A stretch of 64,000 nucleotides of DNA from Panacibacter microcysteis (GCF_015831355.1 NZ_JADWYR010000002.1:1674001-1738000), one strand, 5' to 3'. Counted from the stretch's first letter, positions 26,053-34,930 are shown. The notes: generated by a model from the letters alone, not told the origin. Numbers and translations: made by a program.

Positions 26053-27363
26053 TTACCAAATAACTTCTCCTTCCAGGTCGTAGTCGTATGCTTTGGTGAT
26101 TTTTACGTTATAAAAATCGCCGATGTTGAGCTTTCTGGATGACTGGATCACTACTTCATTATCTACTTCCACACTATCAAATTCCGTGCGCCCGAGGTAA
26201 CGGCCCGCTTCCTTTTTATCGATGATAACTTTAAAGACCTTTCCAATTTTTTCCAGGTTTTTCTCATAGCTTATCTCCTGTTGCAGTTCCATAATTTCCT
26301 GTGCCCTGGCCTGTTTTTCTTCTGCCGGTACATCATCTGCCAATTGGTAGCCGCTGGTGCCCTCTTCGTGGCTGTAAGTAAAAATGCCTACCCGGTCAAA
26401 CCGCATGCGGGTAAGAAAATCTTTTAGCTCTTCCACATCTGCCCTTGTCTCGCCGGGGAAACCAGCTATAAGCGTTGTACGCAAACAGATGCCCGGATTT
26501 TTTTCGCGTATGGCAGCGATCAGTTCTTCCATCTCCTGCCTGGTGCTCTGGCGCTTCATGGCTTTGAGCATATTATTGCTGGCATGCTGCAAAGGCATAT
26601 CGAGGTAATTGCAGACATTGCTTCTTTCGCGCATTACATCAAGCACCTCCAGCGGGAATTTATTTGGATATGCATAATGCAACCTGATCCACTCAATGCC
26701 CTGCACATCTGCAAGCCTGTTTAATAAAGTTGCAAGCATTCTTTGTTTATAGAGATCGAGCCCGTAATACGTTAATTCCTGTGCAATGAGCATGATCTCT
26801 TTTATACCACGCCTGGCAAGGCTTTCGGCCTCGGCAACGAGGTCTTCTATGGGCCTGCTTATGTGGGCACCTCGCATGAGCGGAATGGCGCAAAAAGCAC
26901 AAGTGCGGTTACAGCCTTCACTGATTTTGAGATAGGCATAATGTTGCGGTGTACTAAGCATGCGCTCACCCAACAGTTCACTTTTATAGTCGGCATCAAA
27001 CTGTTTTAGTATCAGTGGCAGTTCCAGTGTACCAAACCATGCATCTACTTCGGGAATTTCGTTTTCAAGATCATTCCTGTACCGCTCGCTTAAACAACCG
27101 GTAACATAGACTTTATCCAGTTTGCCTTTTCTTTTGAGTTCTACCTGGTCCAGGATAGTATTTACACTTTCTTCTTTTGCTTTGTCGATAAAACCACAGG
27201 TATTTACGACCACTATATTGTGATCAAGCTTTGCATTTTCATGCACCACGTCTATTTCATTGGCCTTTAGCTGGCCGCTCAGTACTTCACTATCTACCAG
27301 GTTTTTACTGCAACCAAGCGTGATGATGTTCACACGGTCTTTGTATAATTTCTTCGACTTCAT
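26053..27363 (-). CDS. rimO: Ribosomal protein S12 methylthiotransferase
   Basis: This radical-SAM enzyme adds a methylthio group to the conserved Asp of ribosomal protein S12. The 436-residue protein has the N-terminal UPF0004 domain with LGCSKNLVDSE and VNTCGFIDKAKEES. The radical-SAM cluster motif CNRTCAFC has C151, C155 and C158, and a C-terminal TRAM domain follows. SKNLVDSE and IPLMRG distinguish RimO from MiaB. A perfect -7 box lies 12 bp upstream of the ATG. The enzyme needs two 4Fe-4S clusters. Confidence 0.95.
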   Translation of the reverse strand: MKSKKLYKDRVNIITLGCSKNLVDSEVLSGQLKANEIDVVHENAKLDHNIVVVNTCGFIDKAKEESVNTILDQVELKRKGKLDKVYVTGCLSERYRNDLENEIPEVDAWFGTLELPLILKQFDADYKSELLGERMLSTPQHYAYLKISEGCNRTCAFCAIPLMRGAHISRPIEDLVAEAESLARRGIKEIMLIAQELTYYGLDLYKQRMLATLLNRLADVQGIEWIRLHYAYPNKFPLEVLDVMRERSNVCNYLDMPLQHASNNMLKAMKRQSTRQEMEELIAAIREKNPGICLRTTLIAGFPGETRADVEELKDFLTRMRFDRVGIFTYSHEEGTSGYQLADDVPAEEKQARAQEIMELQQEISYEKNLEKIGKVFKVIIDKKEAGRYLGRTEFDSVEVDNEVVIQSSRKLNIGDFYNVKITKAYDYDLEGEVIW

Positions 27364-27375
27364 AATTTAAGGCGG

Positions 27376-27383
27376 CAAAGGTA
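27376..27383 (-). promoter_or_regulatory. Putative -7 promoter box for rimO
   Basis: The reverse strand reads TACCTTTG, an exact TAnnTTTG match, leaving a very short leader of roughly 6 nt before the ATG at 27363. Confidence 0.5.
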
Positions 27384-27475
27384 AGTTTTTGCCGCAAGAG
27401 TAAAGCAATGTGTGTATTGGCGCAGTTCTTGAAACTTTTGAGTATAACAAATCATTCTTAACTAAAAGTATTCAT

Positions 27476-27757
27476 ATGAAACAGCTAACGAAAAGCGCAG
27501 CCATCATTTTCAGTACCTTCTTTTTATCACTCATACAGCTGGCGCTATACGCCCAGGAAGCACCGGAAGTAAAAGTAAACAATACCGATGTGGGCACGTG
27601 GATCGGTCAAAACTGGATATGGGTGGTAGGTGTGGTGGTATTATTGCTTATTCTGCTACTGGCCAGCGGCGGCCGCAGCCGTGCATCTAAAACCACTACC
27701 GTACGCAGAGATAATGATGGCAGAATTACAACCGTAACCACCGTTACAAACGAATAG
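27476..27757 (+). CDS. Hypothetical single-pass membrane protein with signal sequence
   Basis: The ATG at 27476 gives a 93-residue protein starting MKQLTKSAAIIFSTFFLSL with a signal peptide ending LYAQ; an upstream in-frame start at 27410 lacks support. A hydrophobic helix (NWIWVVGVVVLLLILLLASG) at about residues 43-62 is followed by a basic, Thr-rich tail (TTTVRRDNDGRITTVTTVTNE). It resembles small Bacteroidota proteins with no known function. It converges with serA and shares a bidirectional terminator with it. Confidence 0.7.
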   Translation: MKQLTKSAAIIFSTFFLSLIQLALYAQEAPEVKVNNTDVGTWIGQNWIWVVGVVVLLLILLLASGGRSRASKTTTVRRDNDGRITTVTTVTNE

Positions 27758-27800
27758 CAGCTGTTGCTTTTTTACACAAATGTGTAAAATGCACCACATA

Positions 27801-27832
27801 AAAAATGCCGCCTGTTTCGGGCGGCATTTTTA
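27801..27832. terminator. Bidirectional intrinsic terminator before serA end
   Basis: AAAATGCCGCC / GGCGGCATTTT is a perfect 11-bp stem with a 7-nt loop and A/T runs on both sides, between two convergent genes. Confidence 0.88.
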
Positions 27833-27847
27833 TAATAAAGGTTGTTA

Positions 27848-29080
27848 TTAATACAATATTCTCACTTTGATTGTTTCTTTTACGTCCTTCAATAACTCCA
27901 GTGCCTGTTTGGATAGCTTCTTATCTACATCGAGTACAACGTAACCTATTTCGTCATTTGTTTTAAGATACTGCCCTACAATGTTGATGTTGTGGCTTGC
28001 AAGCTGTGTATTAATGGCACTCAATACACCTGGCACATTGTTGTGAATATGCAATATCCTGTGTGCACCTTCCACGGGCGGAAGGCTAATAGCCGGAACG
28101 GTATGTGACCCGTAGGTAATACCTCTTTCCAGGTAGTTATACAATTTGGCACTTACATCGTCACCAATGTTTTGTTGTGCTTCTTCTGTAGAGCCACCAA
28201 TATGTGGCGTAAGAATTACGTTGCTTAACCCCTGCAAAGGTGTTTCGAAACGATCGCCGTTCTTTTCAGGCTCCCACGGGAACACATCAATTGCTGCGCC
28301 GCTGAGATCGCCATCTTTTAACGCTTTGGCAAGCACGTTTAGCTCCACCACTTCACCACGGGCGTAATTAATTAAAATGGCGCCCTTCTTAAAATGTTTG
28401 ATGTTGCTTTTATTGATAAGGTTTTTGGTCTGTGTCGTTTCAGGAACGTGGAGAGATACAACGTCTGCATTGTTCAGCAAATCCTTCAGGCTTTTGCTGG
28501 AAGATGCGTTGCCCAGCGGAAGTTTCGTTTCCACATCGTAAAATAACACTTTCATACCAAGTGCTTCGGCTAATACACTCACCTGAGAACCAATGTTGCC
28601 ATAACCGATTATACCCAGCGTTTTACCCCTCAGCTCAAAACTACCCTTTGCTTCTTTATTCCAGATGCCTTCATGTGCCGCTTTGTTTTTATCCGGAATC
28701 CGGCGGATAAGCATGATCGATAACCCAATTACAAGTTCGGCAACACTCCTGGTATTGCTGTAAGGCGCATTAAAAACTACAACACCTTTTTTTGTGGCAG
28801 CCTTTAGATTTACCTGGTTTACACCAATACAAAAACAGCCGATTGCCTGTAGTTTTGTAGCAGCTTCCAGTACTTTTTCTGTAATCTGTGTTTTGGAACG
28901 AATGCCCAGCAAATGCACATCCTTTACTTCTTTGATCAGTTCTTCCTCACTAAGTGCACCGCCGATCTTTTTTACATTGGTATAACCATTTTGCTTGAAA
29001 TGTTGCACAGCTTTGTCGCTGATGTTTTCCAGGAAAAGAATCCTGATCTTCTCCTTTGGATAACTTGTTAGTTGGCTCAT
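27848..29080 (-). CDS. serA: D-3-phosphoglycerate dehydrogenase
   Basis: This enzyme catalyses the first step of serine synthesis, oxidising 3-phosphoglycerate with NAD. The 410-residue length equals the E. coli type. The substrate domain has GIRSKTQITE and GCFCIGVNQVNL. The Rossmann domain has GIIGYGNIGSQV, and the catalytic HIGGST is present. The C-terminal ACT domain (about residues 338-410, HNNVPGVLSAINTQLASHNINI) is the serine-binding regulatory part. It lies 79 bp downstream of the L31 gene but is separated from it by a terminator. Confidence 0.95.
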   Translation of the reverse strand: MSQLTSYPKEKIRILFLENISDKAVQHFKQNGYTNVKKIGGALSEEELIKEVKDVHLLGIRSKTQITEKVLEAATKLQAIGCFCIGVNQVNLKAATKKGVVVFNAPYSNTRSVAELVIGLSIMLIRRIPDKNKAAHEGIWNKEAKGSFELRGKTLGIIGYGNIGSQVSVLAEALGMKVLFYDVETKLPLGNASSSKSLKDLLNNADVVSLHVPETTQTKNLINKSNIKHFKKGAILINYARGEVVELNVLAKALKDGDLSGAAIDVFPWEPEKNGDRFETPLQGLSNVILTPHIGGSTEEAQQNIGDDVSAKLYNYLERGITYGSHTVPAISLPPVEGAHRILHIHNNVPGVLSAINTQLASHNINIVGQYLKTNDEIGYVVLDVDKKLSKQALELLKDVKETIKVRILY

Positions 29081-29111
29081 CGTTGTTGTTGCTTGCTTGT
29101 AGGATTATTAA

Positions 29112-29146
29112 AAGCAAAATCCCCCCGTGTTACTGCGGAGGGATTT
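29112..29146 (-). terminator. Intrinsic terminator after L31 gene
   Basis: On the minus strand AAATCCCTCCG pairs with CGGGGGGATTT (one G-U pair) around an 8-nt loop, followed by TGCTTTT. It begins 14 bp after the L31 stop. Confidence 0.7.
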
Positions 29147-29159
29147 CATTATAAGAAGG

Positions 29160-29411
29160 TTATTTTTTCTTTTCGTAACGCTTCTTGAATTTGTCGATAC
29201 GTCCCGCAGTATCTACCAGTACATTCTTACCGGTATAGAATGGATGCGATGTGTTCGAAATTTCCAGCTTTATCAGCGGGTATTCGTTACCATCTTCCCA
29301 TTTCGTCATTTCTTTGGAACCACCTGTGGAACGGCCAAGGAATGCCTGACCATTACTCATGTCTTTAAACACAACAAATTTGTAACTTTCTGGATGGAGA
29401 CCTTTTTTCAT
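29160..29411 (-). CDS. rpmE2: 50S ribosomal protein L31, type B
   Basis: The start at 29411 gives the canonical [21 protein letters not shown]; a further upstream frame extension (MQPKIIQ) is rejected. The 83-residue protein has no Cys residues, so it is the zinc-independent type B form. [26 protein letters not shown] is the family's C-terminal signature. It is preceded by one of the best promoters in the window (29467-29498) and followed by a terminator, so it is probably monocistronic. Confidence 0.95.
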   Translation of the reverse strand: MKKGLHPESYKFVVFKDMSNGQAFLGRSTGGSKEMTKWEDGNEYPLIKLEISNTSHPFYTGKNVLVDTAGRIDKFKKRYEKKK

Positions 29412-29466
29412 TTGTATGATTTTAGGCTGCACGGATTTTGCCGTACAATTTAAAAATTTTGGAGCG

Positions 29467-29498
29467 CAAAGATAAGCACCTGCGCATTTTTATCCAAA
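29467..29498 (-). promoter_or_regulatory. Putative promoter of the L31 gene
   Basis: The reverse strand has TTTG (29498-29495), a 20-bp spacer and TATCTTTG (29474-29467). Both match the Bacteroidota -33 and -7 consensus with canonical spacing. Confidence 0.7.
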
Positions 29499-29540
29499 TT
29501 CAATTTAAAAGGCGAATTTATGTTGCCGGCTGTTCTTTTC

Positions 29541-29600
29541 ATGGCATCACCTGTTGCGTCGCTCCGTTCAGCGTTCCGCTTGTATGGCATCTGCAGCGCT
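29541..29600 (+). repeat. Dispersed intergenic repeat, divergent extended copy
   Basis: ATGGCATCACCTGTTGCGTC is followed by GCTCCGTTCAGCGTTCCGC and TTGTATGGCATCTGCAGCG. It keeps the left half of the core, and its right part matches 50340 (reversed) and 2648. Confidence 0.7.
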
Positions 29601-29616
29601 CCGGTTACACCGCACG

Positions 29617-30108
29617 CTAAGATTTCATATTGGTAAACTGCAGGGGAATTTTGAGGTCGCTGCCACGCAGCATTGCAATCACGTCCTGCAGGTCATCGAT
29701 CTTTTTACCCGTCACACGTACTATTTCATCCATTATTTGTGCCTGCACTTTTAGCCCCGAATCTTTGATAAGCTTTACGATCTTTTTGGCATCATCCTGT
29801 TTAAGACCATTGGTAACAGGTATTTCTTTCTTTACCACCTTACCACTCGGGTAAGCATCTTTTTCAAAGTTGAAAGCGTTACCGTCTATTCCCTGCTTTA
29901 TGGCCCTGCTGATGATCACATCGATTACCTGTTTCATCTTCATGTCGCTCTCCACTTCCACATTTACCACGTAGTCTTTCTTATTCAGTTCTATGGAAAC
30001 GGGTGAATCACGAAAATCGAAACGGTTACTGATTTCTTTTTTTACCGTATTAACAGCGTTATCTAAAGTTTGCAGGTCTACCTTGCTGGCAATATCGAAT
30101 GATGGCAT
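29617..30108 (-). CDS. YajQ-family nucleotide-binding protein
   Basis: This 163-residue protein of the YajQ (DUF520) family starts MPSFDIASKVDLQTLDNAVN and has two ferredoxin-like halves. RFDFRDSPVSIEL and QVQ-like KLIKDSGLKVQAQIMDEIVRVTGKKIDDLQ are conserved. Members bind nucleic acid or cyclic di-GMP in other species; the role here is unknown. A perfect -7 box lies about 24 bp upstream. Confidence 0.92.
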   Translation of the reverse strand: MPSFDIASKVDLQTLDNAVNTVKKEISNRFDFRDSPVSIELNKKDYVVNVEVESDMKMKQVIDVIISRAIKQGIDGNAFNFEKDAYPSGKVVKKEIPVTNGLKQDDAKKIVKLIKDSGLKVQAQIMDEIVRVTGKKIDDLQDVIAMLRGSDLKIPLQFTNMKS

Positions 30109-30131
30109 AACAAAGTGTTTTTTGAGAACGG

Positions 30132-30139
30132 CAAAGTTA
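30132..30139 (-). promoter_or_regulatory. Putative -7 promoter box for yajQ-like gene
   Basis: The reverse strand reads TAACTTTG, an exact TAnnTTTG match, 23 bp upstream of the ATG. Confidence 0.5.
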
Positions 30140-30311
30140 ACAGGGTTTATGTAAAAATGAACATATAAAAAGGCCCGCTTTGGAAAAAGCAGGCCATTGT
30201 TAACCTATGAAAAACACCAAATTCAGTTTCGTTACTGTTATGAAGTTATACAGGTTCAATCACTAAAATTATCCGTTTGCGGTAAGCGCTTCAAATGTTG
30301 CGGCAGAAACA

Positions 30312-30614
30312 CTAATACAGTCTTTTTACATCTGTATAATCTTTACTTACAATTGCTTTCATTACACCGGTGGTATCTACCTTGCCGGGTATAACCATAT
30401 GTACGTAAAATTCGCAGTTATAGTTGACCTTATTATCGAAGTAATAGACTTTGTCTATCCTGAATTTTATGGCAGATGTATCACCTTTTGCATTCTCTTT
30501 GAAAAGGTATGAAAGCATGGTTTGTTTCAGACGGGCTTCTGTTTCTGCCGGTGATGGATTATTGTTACATGCCGCAAAAATGAATAAAAGTAAAATGGCA
30601 GTCAACCGTTTCAT
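30312..30614 (-). CDS. Small lipoprotein, 100 aa
   Basis: The ATG at 30614 gives MKRLTAILLLFIFAACNNN with a lipobox (FAAC) at residue 16. A much longer upstream extension would run through a repeat copy and is rejected. The mature protein has a tail such as FRIDKVYYFDNKVNYNCEFYVHM and resembles small Bacteroidota lipoproteins of unknown function. A TAACTTTA box at 30642-30649 fits as its -7 element. It is probably anchored to the outer or inner membrane. Confidence 0.72.
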   Translation of the reverse strand: MKRLTAILLLFIFAACNNNPSPAETEARLKQTMLSYLFKENAKGDTSAIKFRIDKVYYFDNKVNYNCEFYVHMVIPGKVDTTGVMKAIVSKDYTDVKRLY

Positions 30615-30795
30615 GTTTGATTTTTTTTTGATGGGTAACGGTAAAGTTACGCTGTAGCCCATTTCAAATCTTCGCAACCGCGCACCAAAAGTTGTACAAT
30701 ATTTGCCTGAATCTTCTTCCCCTATTGACAAGCAACACCTGCACCAGGCTGATAAACACACAACAGGGCAGCCCGTTGCCGAATATAGCTCTGCG

Positions 30796-30815
30796 GTACA
30801 AGTGAGTGACACAAC
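30796..30815 (-). repeat. Dispersed intergenic repeat, type B core
   Basis: The reverse strand carries the exact type B core. On that strand the upstream flank ends GGCTTTG rather than GGCATCGCCT. Confidence 0.85.
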
Positions 30816-30889
30816 CAAAGCCGATAGCAGCAATGCAGCTAAGTTCAAAAACATTTATTCCTTATCTTCAGCCTGCTTAACTTATACAT

Positions 30890-31618
30890 ATGAAAAATTA
30901 TTTGTTGTTACTTTTTGTGATGGCCCTTGTTACATTGACCGTTAATGCCACACCAAAAGACTCTGCAATCCTTAACCAGCTAAGTAAAAAAGAAATGGCA
31001 GAGGGCTGGAAACTTTTGTTTGATGGTAAAAGCCTTGATGGATGGCGCACATTTAAAAATGCGACCGGCTCTTCGTGGCAGGTTGTTGATGGAATGCTGT
31101 GCAGTACCAAACCGCAAGGCCATAGCAATCCTGATATTATTACCAATGATATGTTTGGCGATTTTGAGTTGCAGATTGACTGGAAGATTTCCCCCAAAGG
31201 CAATAGTGGTATTATGTATATGGTTACCGAAGACTACGATGGGGCTGAGCTGAGTGGCCCGGAATATCAACTGATAGATGATGACGGCTTTCCTGAGAAA
31301 TTGCAGGACTGGCAGAAAACCGGTGCCAATTATGCTATGAACGTTCCTATGGTAAGCGCTGTAAAGGCACCCGGCGAATGGAACCATACGGTTATAAAAG
31401 TGAGCAAAGGCCACGTGGAGCATTGGCTGAATGGTAAAAAAGTGGTGGAATACGACCTTTACAGCGATGCCTGGAAAAAGGCAAAAGCCGAAGGCAAATG
31501 GAAAGATGCACCTGGTTATGGTGCGTCTAAAACAGGTCATATCGCTTTCCAGGCCTCTCATAGCGGTGTGGAAAATACCGGTGTTTGTTTCAGGAACATC
31601 AAGATTAAACTTTTATAA
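30890..31618 (+). CDS. Secreted DUF1080 (3-keto-disaccharide hydrolase-like) protein
   Basis: This 242-residue exported protein has a signal peptide (residues 1 to about 20) and a DUF1080 concanavalin-like beta-sandwich. Motifs are GWKLLFDGKSLDGWR, DFELQIDWKISPKGNSGIMYM, GPEYQLIDDD and HIAFQ. Some members hydrolyse 3-keto-glycosides, and the domain is often found with sugar oxidoreductases. A lipoprotein gene follows after 14 bp, so the two are likely cotranscribed. Confidence 0.9.
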   Translation: MKNYLLLLFVMALVTLTVNATPKDSAILNQLSKKEMAEGWKLLFDGKSLDGWRTFKNATGSSWQVVDGMLCSTKPQGHSNPDIITNDMFGDFELQIDWKISPKGNSGIMYMVTEDYDGAELSGPEYQLIDDDGFPEKLQDWQKTGANYAMNVPMVSAVKAPGEWNHTVIKVSKGHVEHWLNGKKVVEYDLYSDAWKKAKAEGKWKDAPGYGASKTGHIAFQASHSGVENTGVCFRNIKIKLL

Positions 31619-31632
31619 TAAGTGTTGCTTCT

Positions 31633-32421
31633 ATGAAAAATGTATTTCCCTTTCTTTTTGCTCTTATGCTGTTTGCCTGCGGACCGGCAAATGACAAACA
31701 AAACCCTGGAAACGATACTGCAGCCGTTGAGAATATTACGGCCGATACCGTGGTATACAGTTACAACACCGTTAACAGGAAAGAAACAAACGCTACCATA
31801 AAAGATACCGGTTTCCTGTATCATGCAACCATTACGTACCCGGTAATTTCAACTACAGGCGTATTAGCTGACAGTATAAACAAAGCGCTTCGTGCAGGAT
31901 TATTCAACAATAAACCAACTGCAGAAGCATTCGCAGACAGCTTTGTTGTAAGGCCAACAGACATGGGCAATTACCCTGCTATGAACAGTTGGTTTTACAA
32001 TGCACATGCTGATGTATTGATAAATACACCCAAACTCTTTGTAGTGCGTTTTGACATTGGTTCTTACACCGGTGGCGCACATGGCAGTGCGGTAACAGTT
32101 TACTATAACTTCGATAAAACAGGCAAACAACTTACGTGGAATGAAGTGATTGAAGCCGGCAAAAAAGATACCCTGGTAAAAATAAGTGAAGCAGCGTTGA
32201 GAAAAGCCAAAGAGATTCCGGCAACACAATCGTGGAACCAGGCCGGGTTTTTTATAGACAGTTCCCACCTGCCACTACCTGCCGCTTTTGGCTTTGACAA
32301 AACAGGGTTATTAATGACCTACAACCAGTATGAAGTGGCACCCTATGCATCTGGCATTATGTCTTACACAATACCTTACAGCCAACTCGAAGGCGTTATA
32401 AAAAAAGAATGGATGCCATAA
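31633..32421 (+). CDS. DUF3298/RsiV-like lipoprotein
   Basis: This 262-residue protein has a lipobox at FACG (Cys17), so it is a lipoprotein. The N-terminal DUF4163-like part is followed by a DUF3298 domain with RFDIGSYTGGAHGSAVTVYYNFD and the C-terminal YEVAPYASGIMSYTIPYSQLEGVI. The fold is shared with the anti-sigma factor RsiV, which binds lysozyme, but no anti-sigma part is present here. It is 14 bp downstream of the DUF1080 gene. Its stop lies 6 bp from the stop of the convergent next gene. Confidence 0.85.
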   Translation: MKNVFPFLFALMLFACGPANDKQNPGNDTAAVENITADTVVYSYNTVNRKETNATIKDTGFLYHATITYPVISTTGVLADSINKALRAGLFNNKPTAEAFADSFVVRPTDMGNYPAMNSWFYNAHADVLINTPKLFVVRFDIGSYTGGAHGSAVTVYYNFDKTGKQLTWNEVIEAGKKDTLVKISEAALRKAKEIPATQSWNQAGFFIDSSHLPLPAAFGFDKTGLLMTYNQYEVAPYASGIMSYTIPYSQLEGVIKKEWMP

Positions 32422-32427
32422 TAATCT

Positions 32428-33147
32428 TTACTCTTTTCTGCGATAGTAGTCTTTCAGTTTGTCATTGATGTAATAAAACACGTCTTCTTCAGTAGTGTGT
32501 TTGCGCAGCCAGTCGTAACCAGGCCGGTAATTATTGATAAATCTTTCAAGGCTGTCGCCTTTTAAACCGGTATATTCACTTACGAGGTCGGGAGAAAAAC
32601 GATAGCGTATGTATGCTTCTTCTTCATGCTGCTTAAATAATTTATCTGCACGGCGCTTTTGTTTTTCACGGCTGGAGAGCCTGTCAAGGTTTATAACCGC
32701 GCCTGCACCGTTGGAGTTATTTTGCACTGCCTTATATTTCGGGCTAACCATGTCTTTATTAAAATCGTCCAGTCGCTTTATGCTATCGCTTTGGTACTTG
32801 TTATAGTCTGCCCGCACAGATACGCCGGGTAATACATTTGCAAGTGGAGACATTTTTACATCCAGCGTGCCATCCATCAATAAACTGTAGGCAAAAGTTT
32901 TAAACCTGTAGCCGTCTTTTGTAAAATAGAGTACATCATTCACATCTGCCCCAATCGTAAATTGACCGTTTGTATTTGCAGTCGCTTTTTTATTCGTGGT
33001 AAGGTTCGTTACCTGCACACCTGCCAGCGGTGCCGCAGAAAGACTGTCGGTAACTAAACCCGTTATAGCTTTACGCTGTGCCATTACCGGCAACATGCAT
33101 ATCGTTAACAAAAAAAGCAGGCATGTTTTCGTGATGTTTACGTTCAT
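32428..33147 (-). CDS. Exported carboxypeptidase-regulatory-like domain protein
   Basis: This 239-residue protein has a signal peptide (MNVNITKTCLLFLLTICMLPVMAQ). A CarboxypepD_reg-like beta-sandwich follows at about residues 25-105 (GLVTDSLSAAPLAGVQVTNLTTNKKATANTNGQFTIGA). The remaining ~130 residues are helical and charged, with no catalytic motif that I recognise. Related proteins are common surface or periplasmic proteins of Bacteroidota. It converges with the DUF3298 gene. Its promoter is not clear. Confidence 0.78.
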   Translation of the reverse strand: MNVNITKTCLLFLLTICMLPVMAQRKAITGLVTDSLSAAPLAGVQVTNLTTNKKATANTNGQFTIGADVNDVLYFTKDGYRFKTFAYSLLMDGTLDVKMSPLANVLPGVSVRADYNKYQSDSIKRLDDFNKDMVSPKYKAVQNNSNGAGAVINLDRLSSREKQKRRADKLFKQHEEEAYIRYRFSPDLVSEYTGLKGDSLERFINNYRPGYDWLRKHTTEEDVFYYINDKLKDYYRRKE

Positions 33148-33232
33148 AGATGTTATTATTGATGAGACCTGTTATTGTATAAGTTGTTAATACAATTTAT
33201 GAGCCAGCCTGCATTGCTACTATTGGGCATTT

Positions 33233-33252
33233 GTTGCGTCGCACTCTTGTAC
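33233..33252 (+). repeat. Dispersed intergenic repeat, type A core
   Basis: This is the exact type A core, preceded by GAGCCAGCCTGCATTGCT and GGGCATTT. Confidence 0.85.
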
Positions 33253-33304
33253 ACCATAACGCGCTGCAACATATGCCACGCCGCTCCCTTGTTACAGGCT
33301 GTTG

Positions 33305-34303
33305 CTATTTCAACAGCCTGATGTTGTATTTGTTTGCTATGGCAGGATAAAGTTTGAGCAGATCATTTGCCTTGCCATCCTGCTCAAAGATAAACTCCCA
33401 TGTGTTTAACGGCTCCCAGATAAAAGTGCCTTTCAGGTTTTTGGCCGGCAGGGAAAACGCAATATCATTCACCTCAGTTTTCTTGTAGGTATACTCCACA
33501 ACCACAACATCCTGTTTGTATCTTTTTGAAAGGTCTTCCAAATTATATTTAAGGCTATCTAATGTTCCGTGCCATTGAGGGTAATAAGACTGACCAATAA
33601 CATCAAAGGTTGCATTACGCTGTAGCATATTGTCTATGAACCAGCGTGATGCTGCATTTTGGCCACCACAGGCAATGTGCAGCATCACAGGTATTGCACG
33701 ATCCACGGCCTTTACGCCGTTGGTACCTGCTTTAAATAAAGCAGCCACTTTGTCCATATCGTCGGTTTTGCCATCGGGCCATATAAAACCATGATTGATT
33801 TCGTTTCCCACCTGCACCATATCTGGCAGGGTACCCTGCTTTTTCAGTTCTGTCAGTACATCTTTCGTATAACCCTCCACCGCCACCAGCAACTGGTCAA
33901 AAGTAAGATCTTCCCATGCTGCCGGCTTAAACTGTTTTCCGGGGTCGGCCCATGTATCGCTGTAATGAAAGTCAAGCAGGAATCTGAGCCCTGCGGCTTT
34001 TATTCTTTTGGCCATTACTTTTGTTTGCTCTAGCCCGCAATAATCTTTTCCCGGGCTGTAGCCGCTGTCTGCACCCGGATCGTTGAAAATACGCAGCCGA
34101 ACGTAATTGAAGCCGGACTGTTTCAATATGTTTACTGCGTCGTCTTCTTTACCGTCAACCGAAAAACGTATGCCTTTATCTTCCAGTTCAGGCAGAAAAG
34201 AAATATCTGCACCCAAAATCTTTTCAGCTTTGTCTTTTTGTGCAAAAAGTGCGGCTGAAACAAGTAGTACGAATGACACGCAAAACAATCCTTTAAAAAG
34301 CAT
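33305..34303 (-). CDS. Arabinogalactan endo-beta-1,4-galactanase, GH53
   Basis: The ATG at 34303 gives MLFKGLFCVSFVLLVSAALFAQ, a clear signal peptide; a longer upstream frame has no signal. The 332-residue enzyme is the length of a single-domain GH53. GADISFLPELEDKG and NYVRLRIFNDP open the family. E168 in VGNEIN is the predicted acid/base and E270 in VVEYTY the predicted nucleophile, as in clan GH-A. It should cleave beta-1,4-galactan of pectin side chains outside the inner membrane. It is divergent from the DUF1905 gene with only 21 bp between the start codons. Confidence 0.93.
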   Translation of the reverse strand: MLFKGLFCVSFVLLVSAALFAQKDKAEKILGADISFLPELEDKGIRFSVDGKEDDAVNILKQSGFNYVRLRIFNDPGADSGYSPGKDYCGLEQTKVMAKRIKAAGLRFLLDFHYSDTWADPGKQFKPAAWEDLTFDQLLVAVEGYTKDVLTELKKQGTLPDMVQVGNEINHGFIWPDGKTDDMDKVAALFKAGTNGVKAVDRAIPVMLHIACGGQNAASRWFIDNMLQRNATFDVIGQSYYPQWHGTLDSLKYNLEDLSKRYKQDVVVVEYTYKKTEVNDIAFSLPAKNLKGTFIWEPLNTWEFIFEQDGKANDLLKLYPAIANKYNIRLLK

Positions 34304-34312
34304 ATAAGCTTG

Positions 34313-34320
34313 TAAATTTA
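34313..34320. promoter_or_regulatory. Palindromic -7 box shared by two divergent genes
   Basis: TAAATTTA is a perfect palindrome and a one-mismatch match to TAnnTTTG in both directions. It sits in the 21-bp gap between the GH53 and DUF1905 start codons. A TTTA lies 17 bp upstream in the plus direction and a TTG 17 bp upstream in the minus direction. Confidence 0.4.
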
Positions 34321-34324
34321 GTTT

Positions 34325-34849
34325 ATGGTTCAATTTACAACTGTGATCCTTAAGTTTGACCAACAGGGTGAAAAAACAGGCTGGACATATATTATAGTTC
34401 CTGCTGATATTGCACAACAACTGATGCCGGGCAATAAAAAAAGTTTTCGCGTAAAAGGCAGACTGGACGAGTTTGCCATTGAACGGTTGGCTTTGATGCC
34501 TGCCGGTGGCGGAGATTTTATTATGCCCTTAAATGCTGCCACCAGGAAAGGCATTGGCAAAAAACAGGGAGCTATGGTTACTGCCACACTTGAAGCAGAC
34601 AATAAAGAAATACAACCGCCTGAGGATTTTATAGAATGTCTGAAAGATGAACCCGGCGCGTATGATTTTTTCTTTGGACTGGCAAAATCTCACCGGCTAT
34701 ACTTTATTAACTGGATAAATGAAGCAAAAACGATACAAACAAAAACAAAGCGTATTGCCCAGGCAGTGAATGCCCTCGCCAGGCAACTTGATTTTGGTAC
34801 AATGATCAGGTCTATTAAAAAAGAAAACGAAATGCTGAAAGGCAGGTGA
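34325..34849 (+). CDS. DUF1905 / YdeI-type protein
   Basis: This 174-residue protein has the DUF1905 beta-barrel-like domain first: FTTVILKFDQQGEKTGWTYIIVPADIAQQL, then FRVKGRLDEFAIERLALMPAGGGDFIMPLNAATRKGIGK. The C-terminal part resembles the YdeI/OmpD-associated (bacteriocin-protection) segment (FIECLKDEPGAYDFFFGLAKSHRLYFINWINEAKTIQTKTKR). It is probably cytoplasmic. The exact role is unknown. Confidence 0.85.
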   Translation: MVQFTTVILKFDQQGEKTGWTYIIVPADIAQQLMPGNKKSFRVKGRLDEFAIERLALMPAGGGDFIMPLNAATRKGIGKKQGAMVTATLEADNKEIQPPEDFIECLKDEPGAYDFFFGLAKSHRLYFINWINEAKTIQTKTKRIAQAVNALARQLDFGTMIRSIKKENEMLKGR

Positions 34850-34930
34850 TATAAATCAGATTTTTCTTTTATTGATATTGTTTTCATCCCTTCGCACTAA
34901 TCTTCGCTTCAGCTGAATAAAGTTGCAACC

